The notes: generated by a model not told the origin, from the sequence alone. A stretch of DNA of 64,000 bases from an uncultured Lachnospiraceae bacterium (GCA_947593735.1 CANQDT010000008.1:18908-82907), one strand, 5' to 3'. Shown: positions 52,111-62,388, numbered from the stretch's first letter. A program made the numbers and translations.

Positions 52111-52683
52111 ATGAAGAAAAACTGCAAGAAATGGATCCTGCTTTTCGCGCTTGCCTGTTTGTGCGCCGGATGCGCACGGCGGTCGGGCGGAGTCGTGATC
52201 GAGAAAGGATCCGGTACGGATTTCGGCAGATCGAATCCGGATACGACAGAGGAACCACAGAAAGATACCGTGATCGGAGTTTATGTATGCGGCGAAGTAA
52301 AGAAACCGGGCGTTTATGAACTGGAGCCCGGATCCAGGGTAGCGGACGCGCTCGCGGCAGCCGGGGGAGCGACCGGAAAAGCAGCCATGGACAGCCTGAA
52401 CCTTGCCGGATATGTAGAAGATGGACAAAAGATCAAGATTCCTTCCAGAGCGGAAGAAAAAAGAGCGAAGCGGCAGGAGGCGGGAGAGCCGGGGCTTCTC
52501 AACATCAATGAAGCCTCCGCGCAGGAGTTTATGACGCTGTCCGGCATCGGCGAATCGAAAGCCGGGGATATCGTCGCTTACCGGGAGAAACATGGCGGGT
52601 TTTCGGATATTTCGGAGATCATGAATGTCGCCGGTATAAAGGAAGGAATCTTTAACAGAATTAAAGATAAAATTACGACATGA
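52111..52683 (+). CDS. comEA: ComEA-like DNA-binding competence protein, lipoprotein form
   Basis: 190 residues, AAGGAGG upstream. The N-terminal signal ends in LCAGC, a lipobox, so the protein should be lipid-anchored rather than held by a membrane helix. Residues 50-112 are an SLBB domain (VIGVYVCGEVKKPGVYEL). Residues 127-190 are the helix-hairpin-helix DNA-binding domain (LLNINEASAQEFMTLSGIG). ComEA binds incoming DNA outside the membrane and passes it to ComEC, which is encoded five genes further on. Confidence 0.88.
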   Translation: MKKNCKKWILLFALACLCAGCARRSGGVVIEKGSGTDFGRSNPDTTEEPQKDTVIGVYVCGEVKKPGVYELEPGSRVADALAAAGGATGKAAMDSLNLAGYVEDGQKIKIPSRAEEKRAKRQEAGEPGLLNINEASAQEFMTLSGIGESKAGDIVAYREKHGGFSDISEIMNVAGIKEGIFNRIKDKITT

Positions 52684-52716
52684 CCGGAGCGGCCATGCCG
52701 GCGGAAGAGGTGCGAT

Positions 52717-53415
52717 ATGAGTACGAAGATCCTGGTAGTGGATGATGAAAAATTGATCGTAAAGGGCCTGAAGTTCAGTCTGCTTCAGGAGGGATATGAA
52801 GTGGACTGCGCCTACGACGGCGCGGCGGCGCTGGAAATGGCGAAGAATACGGAGTATGACCTTGTATTGCTGGACGTCATGCTTCCGGAATATACCGGTT
52901 TTGAGGTATGCCAGATGATCCGGGAATTTTCCAATATGCCGATCATTATGCTGACCGCCAAGGGAGACGATATGGACAAGATCCTCGGGCTGGATTACGG
53001 CGCGGACGATTATATCACCAAGCCGTTTAATATTCTTGAAGTCAAAGCGAGGATCAAGGCGATTATTCGCCGCACGAGGAAAGCGCCGGCGGCTGCGCCG
53101 GAGCATGCGGCGCGGATCACGGTCAAAGATCTCACGATCGACTGCGACAGCCGACGCGTCAATGTCGCCGGCAGGGAGATCAACCTGACTGCGAAAGAGT
53201 TTGACCTGCTTGAGCTGCTGATGTCCCATCCGAACAAAGTTTACAGCAGGGAAAAGCTGCTTGACGCGGTATGGGGTAGCCATCATCACAATCCGGGCGA
53301 CGTGCGTACCGTAGATGTGCATGTCCGCCGGCTCAGAGAAAAATTAGAAGAAAATCCGGGCGAGCCGACCTACATACACACGAAATGGGGGGTTGGTTAC
53401 TATTTCCAGGCTTAG
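52717..53415 (+). CDS. OmpR-family response regulator
   Basis: 232 residues. Receiver domain 1-120 with phospho-acceptor Asp53 (LVLLDVMLP) and the conserved Lys (TKPFN). C-terminal winged helix 135-232 (TAKEFDLLELLMSHPNKVYSRE, then VDVHVRRLREKL and the GVGYYF turn). The next gene, its sensor kinase, overlaps the end by 23 bases. Confidence 0.94.
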   Translation: MSTKILVVDDEKLIVKGLKFSLLQEGYEVDCAYDGAAALEMAKNTEYDLVLLDVMLPEYTGFEVCQMIREFSNMPIIMLTAKGDDMDKILGLDYGADDYITKPFNILEVKARIKAIIRRTRKAPAAAPEHAARITVKDLTIDCDSRRVNVAGREINLTAKEFDLLELLMSHPNKVYSREKLLDAVWGSHHHNPGDVRTVDVHVRRLREKLEENPGEPTYIHTKWGVGYYFQA

Positions 53416-54838
53416 ACAGACAGCCGTTCACTTTTTCTGCAGTCTCAGGTTTGTCGTATTCCTTCTGTTTTTTGCGCTTACCTCCGTCTGTATCCTTATT
53501 TTCGGACAGGTCCTGGAGCATACCTACAGCACAAAGGTCCTCGACCAGAAGATCAGCCAGGCGCAGCTCCAGTGCAACAAACTGATGAACCAGGTCATCG
53601 CGCAGGATTTTCATTTTGACGACGGCACGGATACGGTGAACGCGGATATGGAACAATTAGCAAATGTGCTGGACGGCAGGATCATGGTCGTAGATGATTC
53701 GTTCCGGGTCGTCAAAGACACATACGCGTTTGACGAAGGGAAATATCTCATTACCGAAAATGTCCTTCATACGATGAAGGGCGCCGGGACGACCAGTACG
53801 CGGCGCAGTGACCGTTATATGGAGCTGTATATGCCGGTTGAAGACGGCAGGGACGGGACGGTCAGGGGCGTGATCGTCGCGAGCACTTCCATCAAGGACA
53901 TGGAGGAGACCGCGGGTCAGATCAACGATCAGGCAAATGTGCTGTACGCGATGTTTTTCATTGTGATCATTCTGCTCGGCGTGCTGCTCGCTTATCTGGC
54001 GGGAAAGGATTTCCGCCGCCTGAACCGGCAGATCCGTCATATATCGGAAGGAAATATGGACGAAACGATCCATGTGACGCACGCGTACTCCGAGATACGC
54101 GATATGGCGGAGGGATTTAATGATATCATCGGGAAGCTCCAGACGCTGGAAAATTCACGGCAGGAGTTTGTATCGAATGTATCGCATGAATTGAAAACGC
54201 CGATCACGTCGATGAAGATCCTGGCAGATTCCCTTGTCGCCGACCCGGACGCCCCGGTGGAGCTGTATCAGGAATTTATGCAGGATATCCGGGATGAGAT
54301 CGACCGGGAGAACCGGATCATCAACGATCTGCTTTCCCTCGTAAAAATGGATAAGAAAGCGTCCGAACTCAACATTGAGAGCGTGAATATCAACGGGCTG
54401 CTTGAAACGCTGCTGAAACGGCTGCGTCCGCTTGCCCTTGAACGGAATATAGAACTGGTGTTCGAGAGCATCCGCCCGGTGACGGCGGAGATCGACGAAG
54501 TAAAATTGTCGCTCGCCATTTCCAATATTGTTGAGAACGCGATCAAATATAACGTCGACGGCGGATGGGTCCGCGTCTCGCTGAATGCGGACCATCAATA
54601 CTTTTTTGTCAAGGTGCAGGACTCCGGCATTGGCATCCCGGAGGAGAGCCAGGAACAGATCTTTGAACGGTTTTACCGCGTCGATAAGGTACGGACCCAG
54701 GAAACCAGCGGGACCGGGCTTGGGCTTTCCATTACCAGAAACGCGATCCGCATGCACAATGGCAATATCAAAATGTACAGCAGGGAAGGGGAAGGAACGA
54801 CGTTTACGATCCGTATTCCCCTGACGTACGCGGCGTAG
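53393..54838 (+). CDS. Sensor histidine kinase
   Basis: 481 residues from TTG 53393, chosen because the first membrane helix (about 15-38) lies before any ATG. Order: helix, extracellular region 40-180, second helix (184-203), HAMP (204-255), HisKA with His265 in VSHELKTPIT, and HATPase with NIVENAIKY, DSGIGIPEE and GTGLGLS. A typical membrane kinase pairing with the upstream regulator. Signal unknown. Confidence 0.92.
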   Translation: MVTISRLRQTAVHFFCSLRFVVFLLFFALTSVCILIFGQVLEHTYSTKVLDQKISQAQLQCNKLMNQVIAQDFHFDDGTDTVNADMEQLANVLDGRIMVVDDSFRVVKDTYAFDEGKYLITENVLHTMKGAGTTSTRRSDRYMELYMPVEDGRDGTVRGVIVASTSIKDMEETAGQINDQANVLYAMFFIVIILLGVLLAYLAGKDFRRLNRQIRHISEGNMDETIHVTHAYSEIRDMAEGFNDIIGKLQTLENSRQEFVSNVSHELKTPITSMKILADSLVADPDAPVELYQEFMQDIRDEIDRENRIINDLLSLVKMDKKASELNIESVNINGLLETLLKRLRPLALERNIELVFESIRPVTAEIDEVKLSLAISNIVENAIKYNVDGGWVRVSLNADHQYFFVKVQDSGIGIPEESQEQIFERFYRVDKVRTQETSGTGLGLSITRNAIRMHNGNIKMYSREGEGTTFTIRIPLTYAA

Positions 54839-54848
54839 GAGGGAAAGC

Positions 54849-55766
54849 ATGAAACGGTTGACGATGGTTGTGCTGCTTGTCATGCTGGTCCTGACAGGCT
54901 GCGGAAAACAGAAAAACGCGGAGCAGGCGGAGCATGTTCCGAAAAAGAATGAAATCAGCATTTTTTATATTGACCTGGAGCGGAACCGGCTTGTGGAGGA
55001 ATATTATCAGCTGAAAGGAACCGACCTGTCGGAACAGCTGACCGAAGTATTCCGGAAATTCACGCTCGCGGACTCGATCGACAAAATGTCCCCGGTCGGG
55101 AGCACGACGAAGCTGGTGGATTACACGGTTTCCAAATTTTACTTAAAACTCAAATTCGACGAGCGTTATTCCAACATGGATCCGGCGACCGAGATTCTGT
55201 GCCGGGCGGCGCTTGCCAAAACGCTGACGCAGCTGGACGGCGTGAAGAACATCCTGATCTATGTCGATAACCGCCCGCTCCTTGACCGGAACGGGGAGGA
55301 GGTCGGGCTGATCAACGGCAGTAATTTCGTCGATCACAGCGATGGGACGTACAGCGGCGAAGTAATGCTTTATTATGCTTCCGATTCCGGCAAGGAACTG
55401 CGCAGCTGCCCGGTAGAGATCGCCAGCGCGGAGGGCCTCTCGATGGCGCAGCTCGTCATCCGCCAGCTGATGGAGGATCCCGGACGGCCGGGTTACCGCA
55501 CGGCGATGCCGGAAGGCGTCGATACGATTTCAGTCAGCGTGAAGGATTCGATCTGTTATGTGGACTTTAACGACAAATTCCTGAAAGCCGCGAAGGACGT
55601 CAGCCCGGAGGTGACTATCTATTCGCTGGTCAATTCCCTGGTGGAGCTGGTCGGCATCAATAAGGTGCAGATAACGGTCAACGGGGAAAAAGTCGACCTG
55701 TATCAGGACGCCATTCCGATCAGCGGGCTGCTTGAGCGGAATTACGATATCGTCTTATCAGAATAA
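54849..55766 (+). CDS. GerMN-domain lipoprotein
   Basis: 305 residues, GAGGGAAAG upstream. The signal peptide ends in a lipobox (LVLTGC), so it is a surface lipoprotein. Two repeated GerMN-type domains (about 35-160 and 180-300) follow. In Bacillus GerM-type proteins act in sporulation and germination, and LpqB-type proteins accompany two-component systems. Its position just after the kinase suggests that it modulates that system. Confidence 0.75.
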   Translation: MKRLTMVVLLVMLVLTGCGKQKNAEQAEHVPKKNEISIFYIDLERNRLVEEYYQLKGTDLSEQLTEVFRKFTLADSIDKMSPVGSTTKLVDYTVSKFYLKLKFDERYSNMDPATEILCRAALAKTLTQLDGVKNILIYVDNRPLLDRNGEEVGLINGSNFVDHSDGTYSGEVMLYYASDSGKELRSCPVEIASAEGLSMAQLVIRQLMEDPGRPGYRTAMPEGVDTISVSVKDSICYVDFNDKFLKAAKDVSPEVTIYSLVNSLVELVGINKVQITVNGEKVDLYQDAIPISGLLERNYDIVLSE

Positions 55767-55814
55767 CCTCCTTTTGGCACGGCGCCATCGGGACAGAAAC
55801 AGGGGAGAAACGCC

Positions 55815-56735
55815 ATGAAGGCATATTTTATCATCAATCCGTCTTCCGGAAAGCAGAATTTTAAAAATTCGATCCAGTCCCTGATCGGAAGGCTGATCAT
55901 GGAGAAACTGGTCAATACCGTGGACGTTTATTTCACAGAAAAAAAGGACGACGCCAAAAATGCCGCGATGGCAGTGCGGGAAGGGCAATATGATTTTGTC
56001 GTTTCCGTCGGCGGGGACGGGACGCTGAATGAGGTGATCGACGGCATAATCCGCGGAGGGAGCAAAACGCCCGTCGCGGTTATTTCCGCCGGTACCGTCA
56101 ATGATTTCGCTTCCATCCTCGGCTTGCCCCAGGAGGAGGACGCGTTCTGCGACATGATCCGGAATTTCCGACCGCTGACCGTGGACGCCGGAAAGGTCGG
56201 CGACCATTATTTTATCAACGTGGTCGCGGCGGGGCTGCTGACGGATATCGGATACAAGGTTCCGAAAGAATCCAAGGCGCTTCTCGGCAAACTGGCATAT
56301 TATCTGGAGGGAGCCAAAGACCTGCCGATGGCGCTGGTCCGGAATCTCAAGCTGCGCCTGGAATCGGAGGAATATACGAAGGACATCGAGGGCGTCCTGT
56401 TTCTGATCACAAATTCCCAGAGCGTGGGCGGATTTAAAAAGATGGCGACGCCCGCGTCCGTGACGGACGGGTACCTGGATGTCGTCGTGATACGGAAAGT
56501 GGAGATCAGCCAGGTGACGCCGCTTTTGCTGAAGCTCCTGAACGGAACGCATATTGACCATCCGAGCGTGGATTATTTCCAGACAAAGCATCTGAAGGTG
56601 ATGAGCCTGGACGATAAAGAGGTTACTGTAGATTATGACGGGGAGTATTACGGGAATCTGCCCGTGGAGGTATGGGTCGTGCCGGAAGCGGTGAATATTT
56701 TGATCCCGCCCACGACCGAAGTAGAAAAAATATAG
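55815..56735 (+). CDS. Diacylglycerol kinase-family lipid kinase (YegS/DgkB-like)
   Basis: 306 residues. N-terminal NPSSGK and the VSVGGDGTLNEV nucleotide loop, and the AGTVNDFASILG segment, define the family. The rest is beta-rich as usual. It phosphorylates diacylglycerol or a related lipid for membrane lipid recycling. Precise substrate unknown. Confidence 0.88.
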   Translation: MKAYFIINPSSGKQNFKNSIQSLIGRLIMEKLVNTVDVYFTEKKDDAKNAAMAVREGQYDFVVSVGGDGTLNEVIDGIIRGGSKTPVAVISAGTVNDFASILGLPQEEDAFCDMIRNFRPLTVDAGKVGDHYFINVVAAGLLTDIGYKVPKESKALLGKLAYYLEGAKDLPMALVRNLKLRLESEEYTKDIEGVLFLITNSQSVGGFKKMATPASVTDGYLDVVVIRKVEISQVTPLLLKLLNGTHIDHPSVDYFQTKHLKVMSLDDKEVTVDYDGEYYGNLPVEVWVVPEAVNILIPPTTEVEKI

Positions 56736-56749
56736 AATAGGAGAGCAGA

Positions 56750-59107
56750 GTGCGGATATTGTTGCTGCTGGTAACGGGCTATGTACTTGGAGAGGGGATC
56801 AGCCTGACCGACAGTATCGCAATCAGGATTGCTGTTCCGCTTATTTTCGTTGGGGCTGTATGGCTTTTCGGAAAACGATATGGCGGAAAACAAAAAAGGT
56901 GGCTGATCGGGCTGCCTTTTTTTGTACTGTTCGGCATCTGGTATTCCCGGTATTTTGCCGCGGAAGGGCAGGCGGAAAAAATCCTGCCGGATCAGCAGCG
57001 CGGGACGCTGCTCGGAACTGCCGGGTCGATCATGGGAAAAGCGTCGGGCAGCGCCGTCTACCTGGAACAGTGCGTCTTCGCGTATTCCGGCGGGACTGTG
57101 CGCCTGCCGGGCAAAGTCGTCCTTTTTTCGGTGGAGGAGGCAGCGCGGATCCGGATCGGCAATGAGGTCCGGGTTACGGGAATACTGACAAAGATAGAGC
57201 CGCCGTCCAATTTCGGTCAGTTTGACAGTGTCGTTTATTATCACAGCAGAGGGATTTATTTTCAGTGCCGGGAAGAGGAGCTTGAGATCGTGCAGCCGGA
57301 GGTATACTGGCATTACCGGAACGCGCTGAGGAAGATACGCGACCATATGGAACAGGCGTATCTGCGCTATCTGGGAGAACGCGACGCGGGCGTGGTCAGC
57401 GCCATGGTGCTCGGGCAGAAAACGTATCTGGAGGAGGATCGGAAAAAGCTGTATCAGCAAAACGGGATCGCCCATATTCTGGCGATCTCTGGCCTTCATG
57501 TCGGTTTTCTGGGCATGATGGTATACCGGAGGCTCCGCAGATGGCTGCTTCCTGCTCCTGTCTGCGCCGCCGTCAGCCTGTGGCTGCTGGTTTCCTATGG
57601 GATTATGAGCGGAATGGGCGGCGCCTCCCAGCGCGCGATCCTTATGCTGGCGGTGACGATCTGCGGGGACGTCATCGGACGGACGCCGGATCTGCTGACC
57701 AGCATGGGGTTCGCGGGATTTCTGATGTTGCTGCAGAATCCGATCCAGATTTTTGACGCAGGGTTCCTGCTTTCCTATGGAGCGATCGCGGGAATCGGAG
57801 GGATTGCGCCGGCGCTTGGACAGATCCTGCCCGGAAACGGGCGGCTCCTGCAGGGACTCCGGTCCGGGCTGGCGGTTCAGCTTGCCACGACGCCGATCCT
57901 GCTTTCCTTTTATTACGAGCTGGCGCCGTATTCCATTATTCTGAATTTACTTGCCATTCCGCTGATGAGTATTTTGCTGCCCTGCGCGGCAGCAGCCGGG
58001 CTGATGGGGCCATGCGCGGGCTGGCTCGGAAAAGCGGTATGTATGCCGGTTTCCGCGATATTGGCTGTCTATGATACCGGCTGCGGTCTGTGCGAAATGC
58101 TGCCGGGGCATAGCCTTGTCGTCGGGAAACCGTCTCTTGCCGCGCTGGCGGGATATTATATCCTTTTGTCAGCCGGGTTGTACTTGCTTAAGAACCGGAA
58201 ATGTAACTGCCTCGCTCCGCTGGCGTTTCTCGTTTTTTCCGCCGTTTTGATATGGCAGGAGAAGAAACCGGGCGTCAGTATTCTCGACGTCGGGCAGGGG
58301 GACGGCATTTATCTGTTTACCGGGCAGCGGCATTATCTGATCGACGGAGGGAGCAGTTCGGTCAACGGGGTCGGGCAATATCGCATAGAACCGTTTCTGA
58401 AAGCGAAGGGAGTCGGGAGGCTTGACGGCGTTTTCCTGACCCATATGGATGAGGATCACATCTCGGGCGTCCGGGAATTACTGGAGGACCGGTATCCGGT
58501 CGGCGCCGTCATGCTGGCGGACGTAAAAGAGAAGTCCCTGTATGAAGAGATCGCCGCGCTGGCGCGGGAAAACGGGACGGAGGTTTGTTATATCGCGGAC
58601 GGCGACGTGATCGCGGACAGCCGCAGCCGCATCACCTGCCTGCACCCGGGAGCCGGGACGGGTGAGACGGAAACCAACGCGAATTCGCTTGTCCTGGACG
58701 TCGCGATCGACGGAAAAGCGATGCTGTTTACGGGCGATCTCGGGCAGGAGCAGGAGGAGCAGATCCTTGCGGATCCGGAGAAAAAGGAGCGGTTGGAGAA
58801 TACGGCGTACGCGCTGCTGAAGGTGGGTCATCACGGGTCGAAGAACAGTTCCGGAAGCGCGTTTTTGGAAGCTGTGCGGCCGCAGTGCGCCGTTATTTCC
58901 TGTGGGAGAGAAAATTCCTACGGTCATCCCCATCCGGAGGCGCTGGAACGGTTAAAAACCGTGGGAAGCCGGATTTTTCTTACGATGGAGCAGGGAGAGA
59001 TCGATGTGGAGATCGCGGACGGGAAGACGACAGCGCGGGGATTTGCGGGGAAGAATCTGATTTCTTTCGTTTACATTTCTTTCCCGCCATGGTATGATGA
59101 ACTATGA
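56750..59107 (+). CDS. comEC: ComEC/Rec2 DNA uptake channel protein
   Basis: 785 residues from GTG 56750. N-terminal membrane helices with an OB-like DUF4131 region (about 60-190), the competence domain with many helices (215-480, AISGLHVGFLGMMV), and a C-terminal metallo-beta-lactamase domain (500-765) with ILDVGQGDGIYL, HMDEDHISGV and VGHHGSKNSS. It transports single-stranded DNA across the membrane. Full length, so the DNA uptake route seems intact. Confidence 0.93.
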   Translation: MRILLLLVTGYVLGEGISLTDSIAIRIAVPLIFVGAVWLFGKRYGGKQKRWLIGLPFFVLFGIWYSRYFAAEGQAEKILPDQQRGTLLGTAGSIMGKASGSAVYLEQCVFAYSGGTVRLPGKVVLFSVEEAARIRIGNEVRVTGILTKIEPPSNFGQFDSVVYYHSRGIYFQCREEELEIVQPEVYWHYRNALRKIRDHMEQAYLRYLGERDAGVVSAMVLGQKTYLEEDRKKLYQQNGIAHILAISGLHVGFLGMMVYRRLRRWLLPAPVCAAVSLWLLVSYGIMSGMGGASQRAILMLAVTICGDVIGRTPDLLTSMGFAGFLMLLQNPIQIFDAGFLLSYGAIAGIGGIAPALGQILPGNGRLLQGLRSGLAVQLATTPILLSFYYELAPYSIILNLLAIPLMSILLPCAAAAGLMGPCAGWLGKAVCMPVSAILAVYDTGCGLCEMLPGHSLVVGKPSLAALAGYYILLSAGLYLLKNRKCNCLAPLAFLVFSAVLIWQEKKPGVSILDVGQGDGIYLFTGQRHYLIDGGSSSVNGVGQYRIEPFLKAKGVGRLDGVFLTHMDEDHISGVRELLEDRYPVGAVMLADVKEKSLYEEIAALARENGTEVCYIADGDVIADSRSRITCLHPGAGTGETETNANSLVLDVAIDGKAMLFTGDLGQEQEEQILADPEKKERLENTAYALLKVGHHGSKNSSGSAFLEAVRPQCAVISCGRENSYGHPHPEALERLKTVGSRIFLTMEQGEIDVEIADGKTTARGFAGKNLISFVYISFPPWYDEL

Positions 59108-59143
59108 TTGCGGAAGTGAGAACATGGGAAAAGGAGAAGAAAG

Positions 59144-60409
59144 ATGAAAATAGAGACACAATGCTTACATGAAGGATATCATCCGAAAAATACGGAACCG
59201 CGCGTTGTTCCGATCGTACAGAGCACCACGTATGTCTATGATTCGACGGACGATGTGGCGGCGGTTTTTGACGACCCGTCCAAAAGCCTGATCTATTCCC
59301 GTTTTGAGAATCCGACGGTGATGGCGGTAGAAGAAAAGATCGCCGCGCTGGAGGGAGGGATCGCCGCGATGTGTACGTCCAGCGGGCAGGCAGCGTCGTT
59401 CCTTTCGATCTTTAATCTGTGCAGCGCGGGGGACAGCTTTCTTTCCACGTCCACGATTTACGGCGGGACGGTCAATCTGTTTGCCGTGACGATGAAAAAA
59501 ATGGGGATCGAGTGTATCTTTGTGGATGCGGAGGCGTCGGAGGAGGAACTGAGGAAAGCGTTCCGGCCGAATACCAAAGCGGTCTTTACCGAAACGCTCG
59601 CGAATCCCGCGCTCGCGGTGCTGGATATTGAGAAATTCGCGAAGCTCGCGCATGAGAACGGCGTGCCGCTGATCATTGACAATACGTTCCCGACGCCGGT
59701 TTTATGCCGGCCGATCGAATATGGAGCCGATATCGTGATTCACTCGACGACCAAATATATGGACGGCCACGCGGTCCAGGTGGGCGGCGTGATCGTGGAC
59801 TCCGGGCGGTTCGACTGGACCAACGGCAAATTTCCGGATTTCACGGAGCCGGACGAGAGCTATCATGGTCTGATCTATACGGAGCAGTATGGGAAAATGG
59901 CATATATCATGAAAGCGAGAATGCAGCTGATGAGGGATTTCGGTTGTTATCCGGCGGCAAATTCGGCATTTTTGCTGAACCTCGGTCTGGAAACGCTCCC
60001 GGTACGGATGAAGCAGTATTGTGAAAACGCGATGACGGTCGCGCGGTTCCTGGAGCAGTCGGACAAAGTGGAGTCCGTGAATTATCCGGGCCTTTCCGGG
60101 AACCCATATTACGAGAGGGCGAAGAAATATCTTCCGGATGGATGCAGCGGCGTGATATCCTTTGTCGTGAAAGGCGGAAGGAGCGCTGCCGTGAGATTTA
60201 TGGACAGCCTCAACCTTGCCTCCAATGTCGTGCATGTGGCGGATATCCGGACTTGCGTCCTGCATCCCGCAAGCGCGACCCACCGGCAGCTGACCGACGA
60301 GCAGCTTGTCGCCGCCGGGATTGAAGGAGGCATGATCCGCCTGTCTGTCGGGCTGGAGCATATCGACGATATCCTGGAAGATGTGAAACAGGCACTGGAA
60401 CAGATATGA
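59144..60409 (+). CDS. metY: O-acetylhomoserine sulfhydrylase family PLP enzyme
   Basis: 421 residues with AAGGAG upstream. Belongs to the Cys/Met metabolism PLP family: IYSRFENPTVMAVEEKIAALEGG and the PLP Lys204 in HSTTKYMDGH. The lengths and the C-terminal ASATHRQLTDEQL point to MetY (O-acetylhomoserine sulfhydrylase), which makes homocysteine. A methionine gamma-lyase is the alternative. It overlaps holA by four bases. Confidence 0.8.
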   Translation: MKIETQCLHEGYHPKNTEPRVVPIVQSTTYVYDSTDDVAAVFDDPSKSLIYSRFENPTVMAVEEKIAALEGGIAAMCTSSGQAASFLSIFNLCSAGDSFLSTSTIYGGTVNLFAVTMKKMGIECIFVDAEASEEELRKAFRPNTKAVFTETLANPALAVLDIEKFAKLAHENGVPLIIDNTFPTPVLCRPIEYGADIVIHSTTKYMDGHAVQVGGVIVDSGRFDWTNGKFPDFTEPDESYHGLIYTEQYGKMAYIMKARMQLMRDFGCYPAANSAFLLNLGLETLPVRMKQYCENAMTVARFLEQSDKVESVNYPGLSGNPYYERAKKYLPDGCSGVISFVVKGGRSAAVRFMDSLNLASNVVHVADIRTCVLHPASATHRQLTDEQLVAAGIEGGMIRLSVGLEHIDDILEDVKQALEQI

Positions 60410-61398
60410 AAACAATCCTGGAGCATATTGCAAAAAAGGAATACAAACCGGTCTATCTGCTTTACGGGGAAGAAACCTATTTAAAAAGGCAGGCGTGCCG
60501 CAGGCTGCAATCGGCGCTTGTCGCGCCCGACGACACGATGAATTTCGGGATGTTTCAGGGAAAGGGACAGGATGAGAAAGAGATCATGGAGCTGTCCCAG
60601 ACGCTCCCGTTCTTTCAGGAGTACCGGATGATCCTGCTCGACGAGACAGAATTGGCGGGGAAGTGCAGCGACGAGTTTATGGAAAATCTGGACCGGATGC
60701 CTTCCAGCACGGTCATGGTCATGGTTGAGCAGGCGGTGGACAAGCGGAGCCGGCTGTATAAGTGGGTTCAGAAAAACGGATATGTCGCGGAATTTGCGTA
60801 TCAGGAGGAACCGGCGCTCCGCCAATGGATCACGGAGCGTCTTCAAAAAGAAGGCAAACAGATGCAGGGAGCGGCGATCCATATCCTGATCGACCGGACG
60901 GAAGGGAAAATGACGGCACTGGAAAATGAACTTCTGAAGCTGACCGCCTATGCGGGCGACCGCGCGGAGATCACAGCGGAGGACGTGAAGAAGCTTGTAC
61001 CGGAGCCGGTCAGCAATCAGATCTTCCGGATGATCACCGCGATCTCGGACGGCAAGCCGGAGCAGGCGTTGTCCTATTATTATGATCTGCTTGCGCTGAA
61101 GGAAGCGCCGATGCGCATTTTATTTCTGATGGCGCGCGAGCTGAATCTGCTGTTCCGCGTCAAGAATCTGGCGCAGCAGGGCGTCGGCGACGGCGGGATC
61201 GCGTCGACCGTAAAGGTTCCCCCGTTCGCGGTGCGTAAATACAAAAGCACGGCGAAGCAGTACAGCTACGCGGTTCTGAAAGCGCAGCTGGAACAGTGCG
61301 CCGAAACAGAAAAACAGGTGAAAAACGGCGATATGAACGACCGGATCGCGATCGAGATGCTGATCCTCCGGTTTTCGGATCCGTCGCGAAGAAAATAG
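60406..61398 (+). CDS. holA: DNA polymerase III delta subunit
   Basis: 330 residues, overlapping the metY stop. VYLLYGEETYLKRQA at the start and the C-terminal clamp-loader collar domain (QILRMITAIS-like segment, LLALKEAPMRILFLMARE) fit HolA. It opens the sliding clamp. It often lies near comEC in Firmicutes. Confidence 0.9.
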   Translation: MKTILEHIAKKEYKPVYLLYGEETYLKRQACRRLQSALVAPDDTMNFGMFQGKGQDEKEIMELSQTLPFFQEYRMILLDETELAGKCSDEFMENLDRMPSSTVMVMVEQAVDKRSRLYKWVQKNGYVAEFAYQEEPALRQWITERLQKEGKQMQGAAIHILIDRTEGKMTALENELLKLTAYAGDRAEITAEDVKKLVPEPVSNQIFRMITAISDGKPEQALSYYYDLLALKEAPMRILFLMARELNLLFRVKNLAQQGVGDGGIASTVKVPPFAVRKYKSTAKQYSYAVLKAQLEQCAETEKQVKNGDMNDRIAIEMLILRFSDPSRRK

Positions 61399-61436
61399 CG
61401 GGAAAACGAATGGCAGGATGGGAGAAAGGAAGAAAG

Positions 61437-62369
61437 ATGGAGACAAGACGACAGGATTTTTATTATCCCTCCACATATCCGGGAATACAGATCCACGGAA
61501 TCGAGTGGAGCGCCGACATGCCGCCGAAAGGTATTTTGCAGATTGCCCACGGCATGGTGGAATATATTGAGCGGTATGAGGAGTTCGCGCGGTATCTCAA
61601 CCAATATGGGTTCCTGGTTGTCGGAAACGATCACCTCGGGCACGGGGAATCGGTCCATCCCAGGGAGGAATATGGATATTTCCAGGAGAAAAACGGAAGC
61701 GACATTCTCGTATCCGACATTCACCGGCTCCGCGAACGGATGGAGGAACAATATCCGGGCGTTCCGTATTTCCTTCTCGGGCACAGCATGGGATCGTTCC
61801 TGGTCAGAAAATATCTGACGCAGTACGGGAGCGGGCTGAGCGGCGCGATCCTTATGGGAACCGGGTACCAGCCTACCTGGCTTCTGAAGACCGGCAAGGC
61901 GCTTGTCACGCTCGGGGCGGCTGTCAAGGGATGGAAAAGCCCGGCTCTTAAAATAAACCGGATGCTTTTTCGCGAAGGAAAGCAAAAGGGAGAAGAACCG
62001 GATTATTCCGGAAGCTGGCTTTCCAAAGACGAGGAGCTGGTAAAAAAATATAAAAACGACGCGCGCTCCCAGTTTGTCTTTACTCTGAACGGATATTACT
62101 GCCTGTTTGATACGGTGGAATACCTGAACAAAAAGGAAAATCTCAGAAAAATGGATCCGGATATACCGATTCTGCTCGTTTCCGGTTCCGAAGATAAAGT
62201 CGGCGCGAACGGACGCGGCGTACGGTATGTCTATCATACTTTGAAAAAACTGCCGGTTCACGATGTCAGGATGAAGATTTTTGAAGGCGACCGGCATGAA
62301 ATATTAAATGAGACGGATCGGGATAAAGTATATTACGCGATCCGTATGTGGCTGCAGCGGAAGCTCTGA
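61437..62369 (+). CDS. Alpha/beta hydrolase (monoacylglycerol lipase-like)
   Basis: 310 residues from ATG 61437, which follows GGAGAAAGGAAG. GMVEYIERYEEFARYLNQYG, NDHLGHGES, the nucleophile Ser in LLGHSMGSF, an Asp region near SGSEDKVG, and His in GDRHEILNE make a full catalytic triad. Closest to serine-aminopeptidase S33 or monoacylglycerol lipase-type enzymes. Cytoplasmic; substrate unknown. Confidence 0.85.
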   Translation: METRRQDFYYPSTYPGIQIHGIEWSADMPPKGILQIAHGMVEYIERYEEFARYLNQYGFLVVGNDHLGHGESVHPREEYGYFQEKNGSDILVSDIHRLRERMEEQYPGVPYFLLGHSMGSFLVRKYLTQYGSGLSGAILMGTGYQPTWLLKTGKALVTLGAAVKGWKSPALKINRMLFREGKQKGEEPDYSGSWLSKDEELVKKYKNDARSQFVFTLNGYYCLFDTVEYLNKKENLRKMDPDIPILLVSGSEDKVGANGRGVRYVYHTLKKLPVHDVRMKIFEGDRHEILNETDRDKVYYAIRMWLQRKL

Positions 62370-62388
62370 CCGGGAAAGGAGACTGATC

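Noticed and set aside
52045..53322. 425-codon minus-strand frame over comEA and the response regulator
   Set aside because: Both plus-strand genes have unmistakable domains and ribosome sites.
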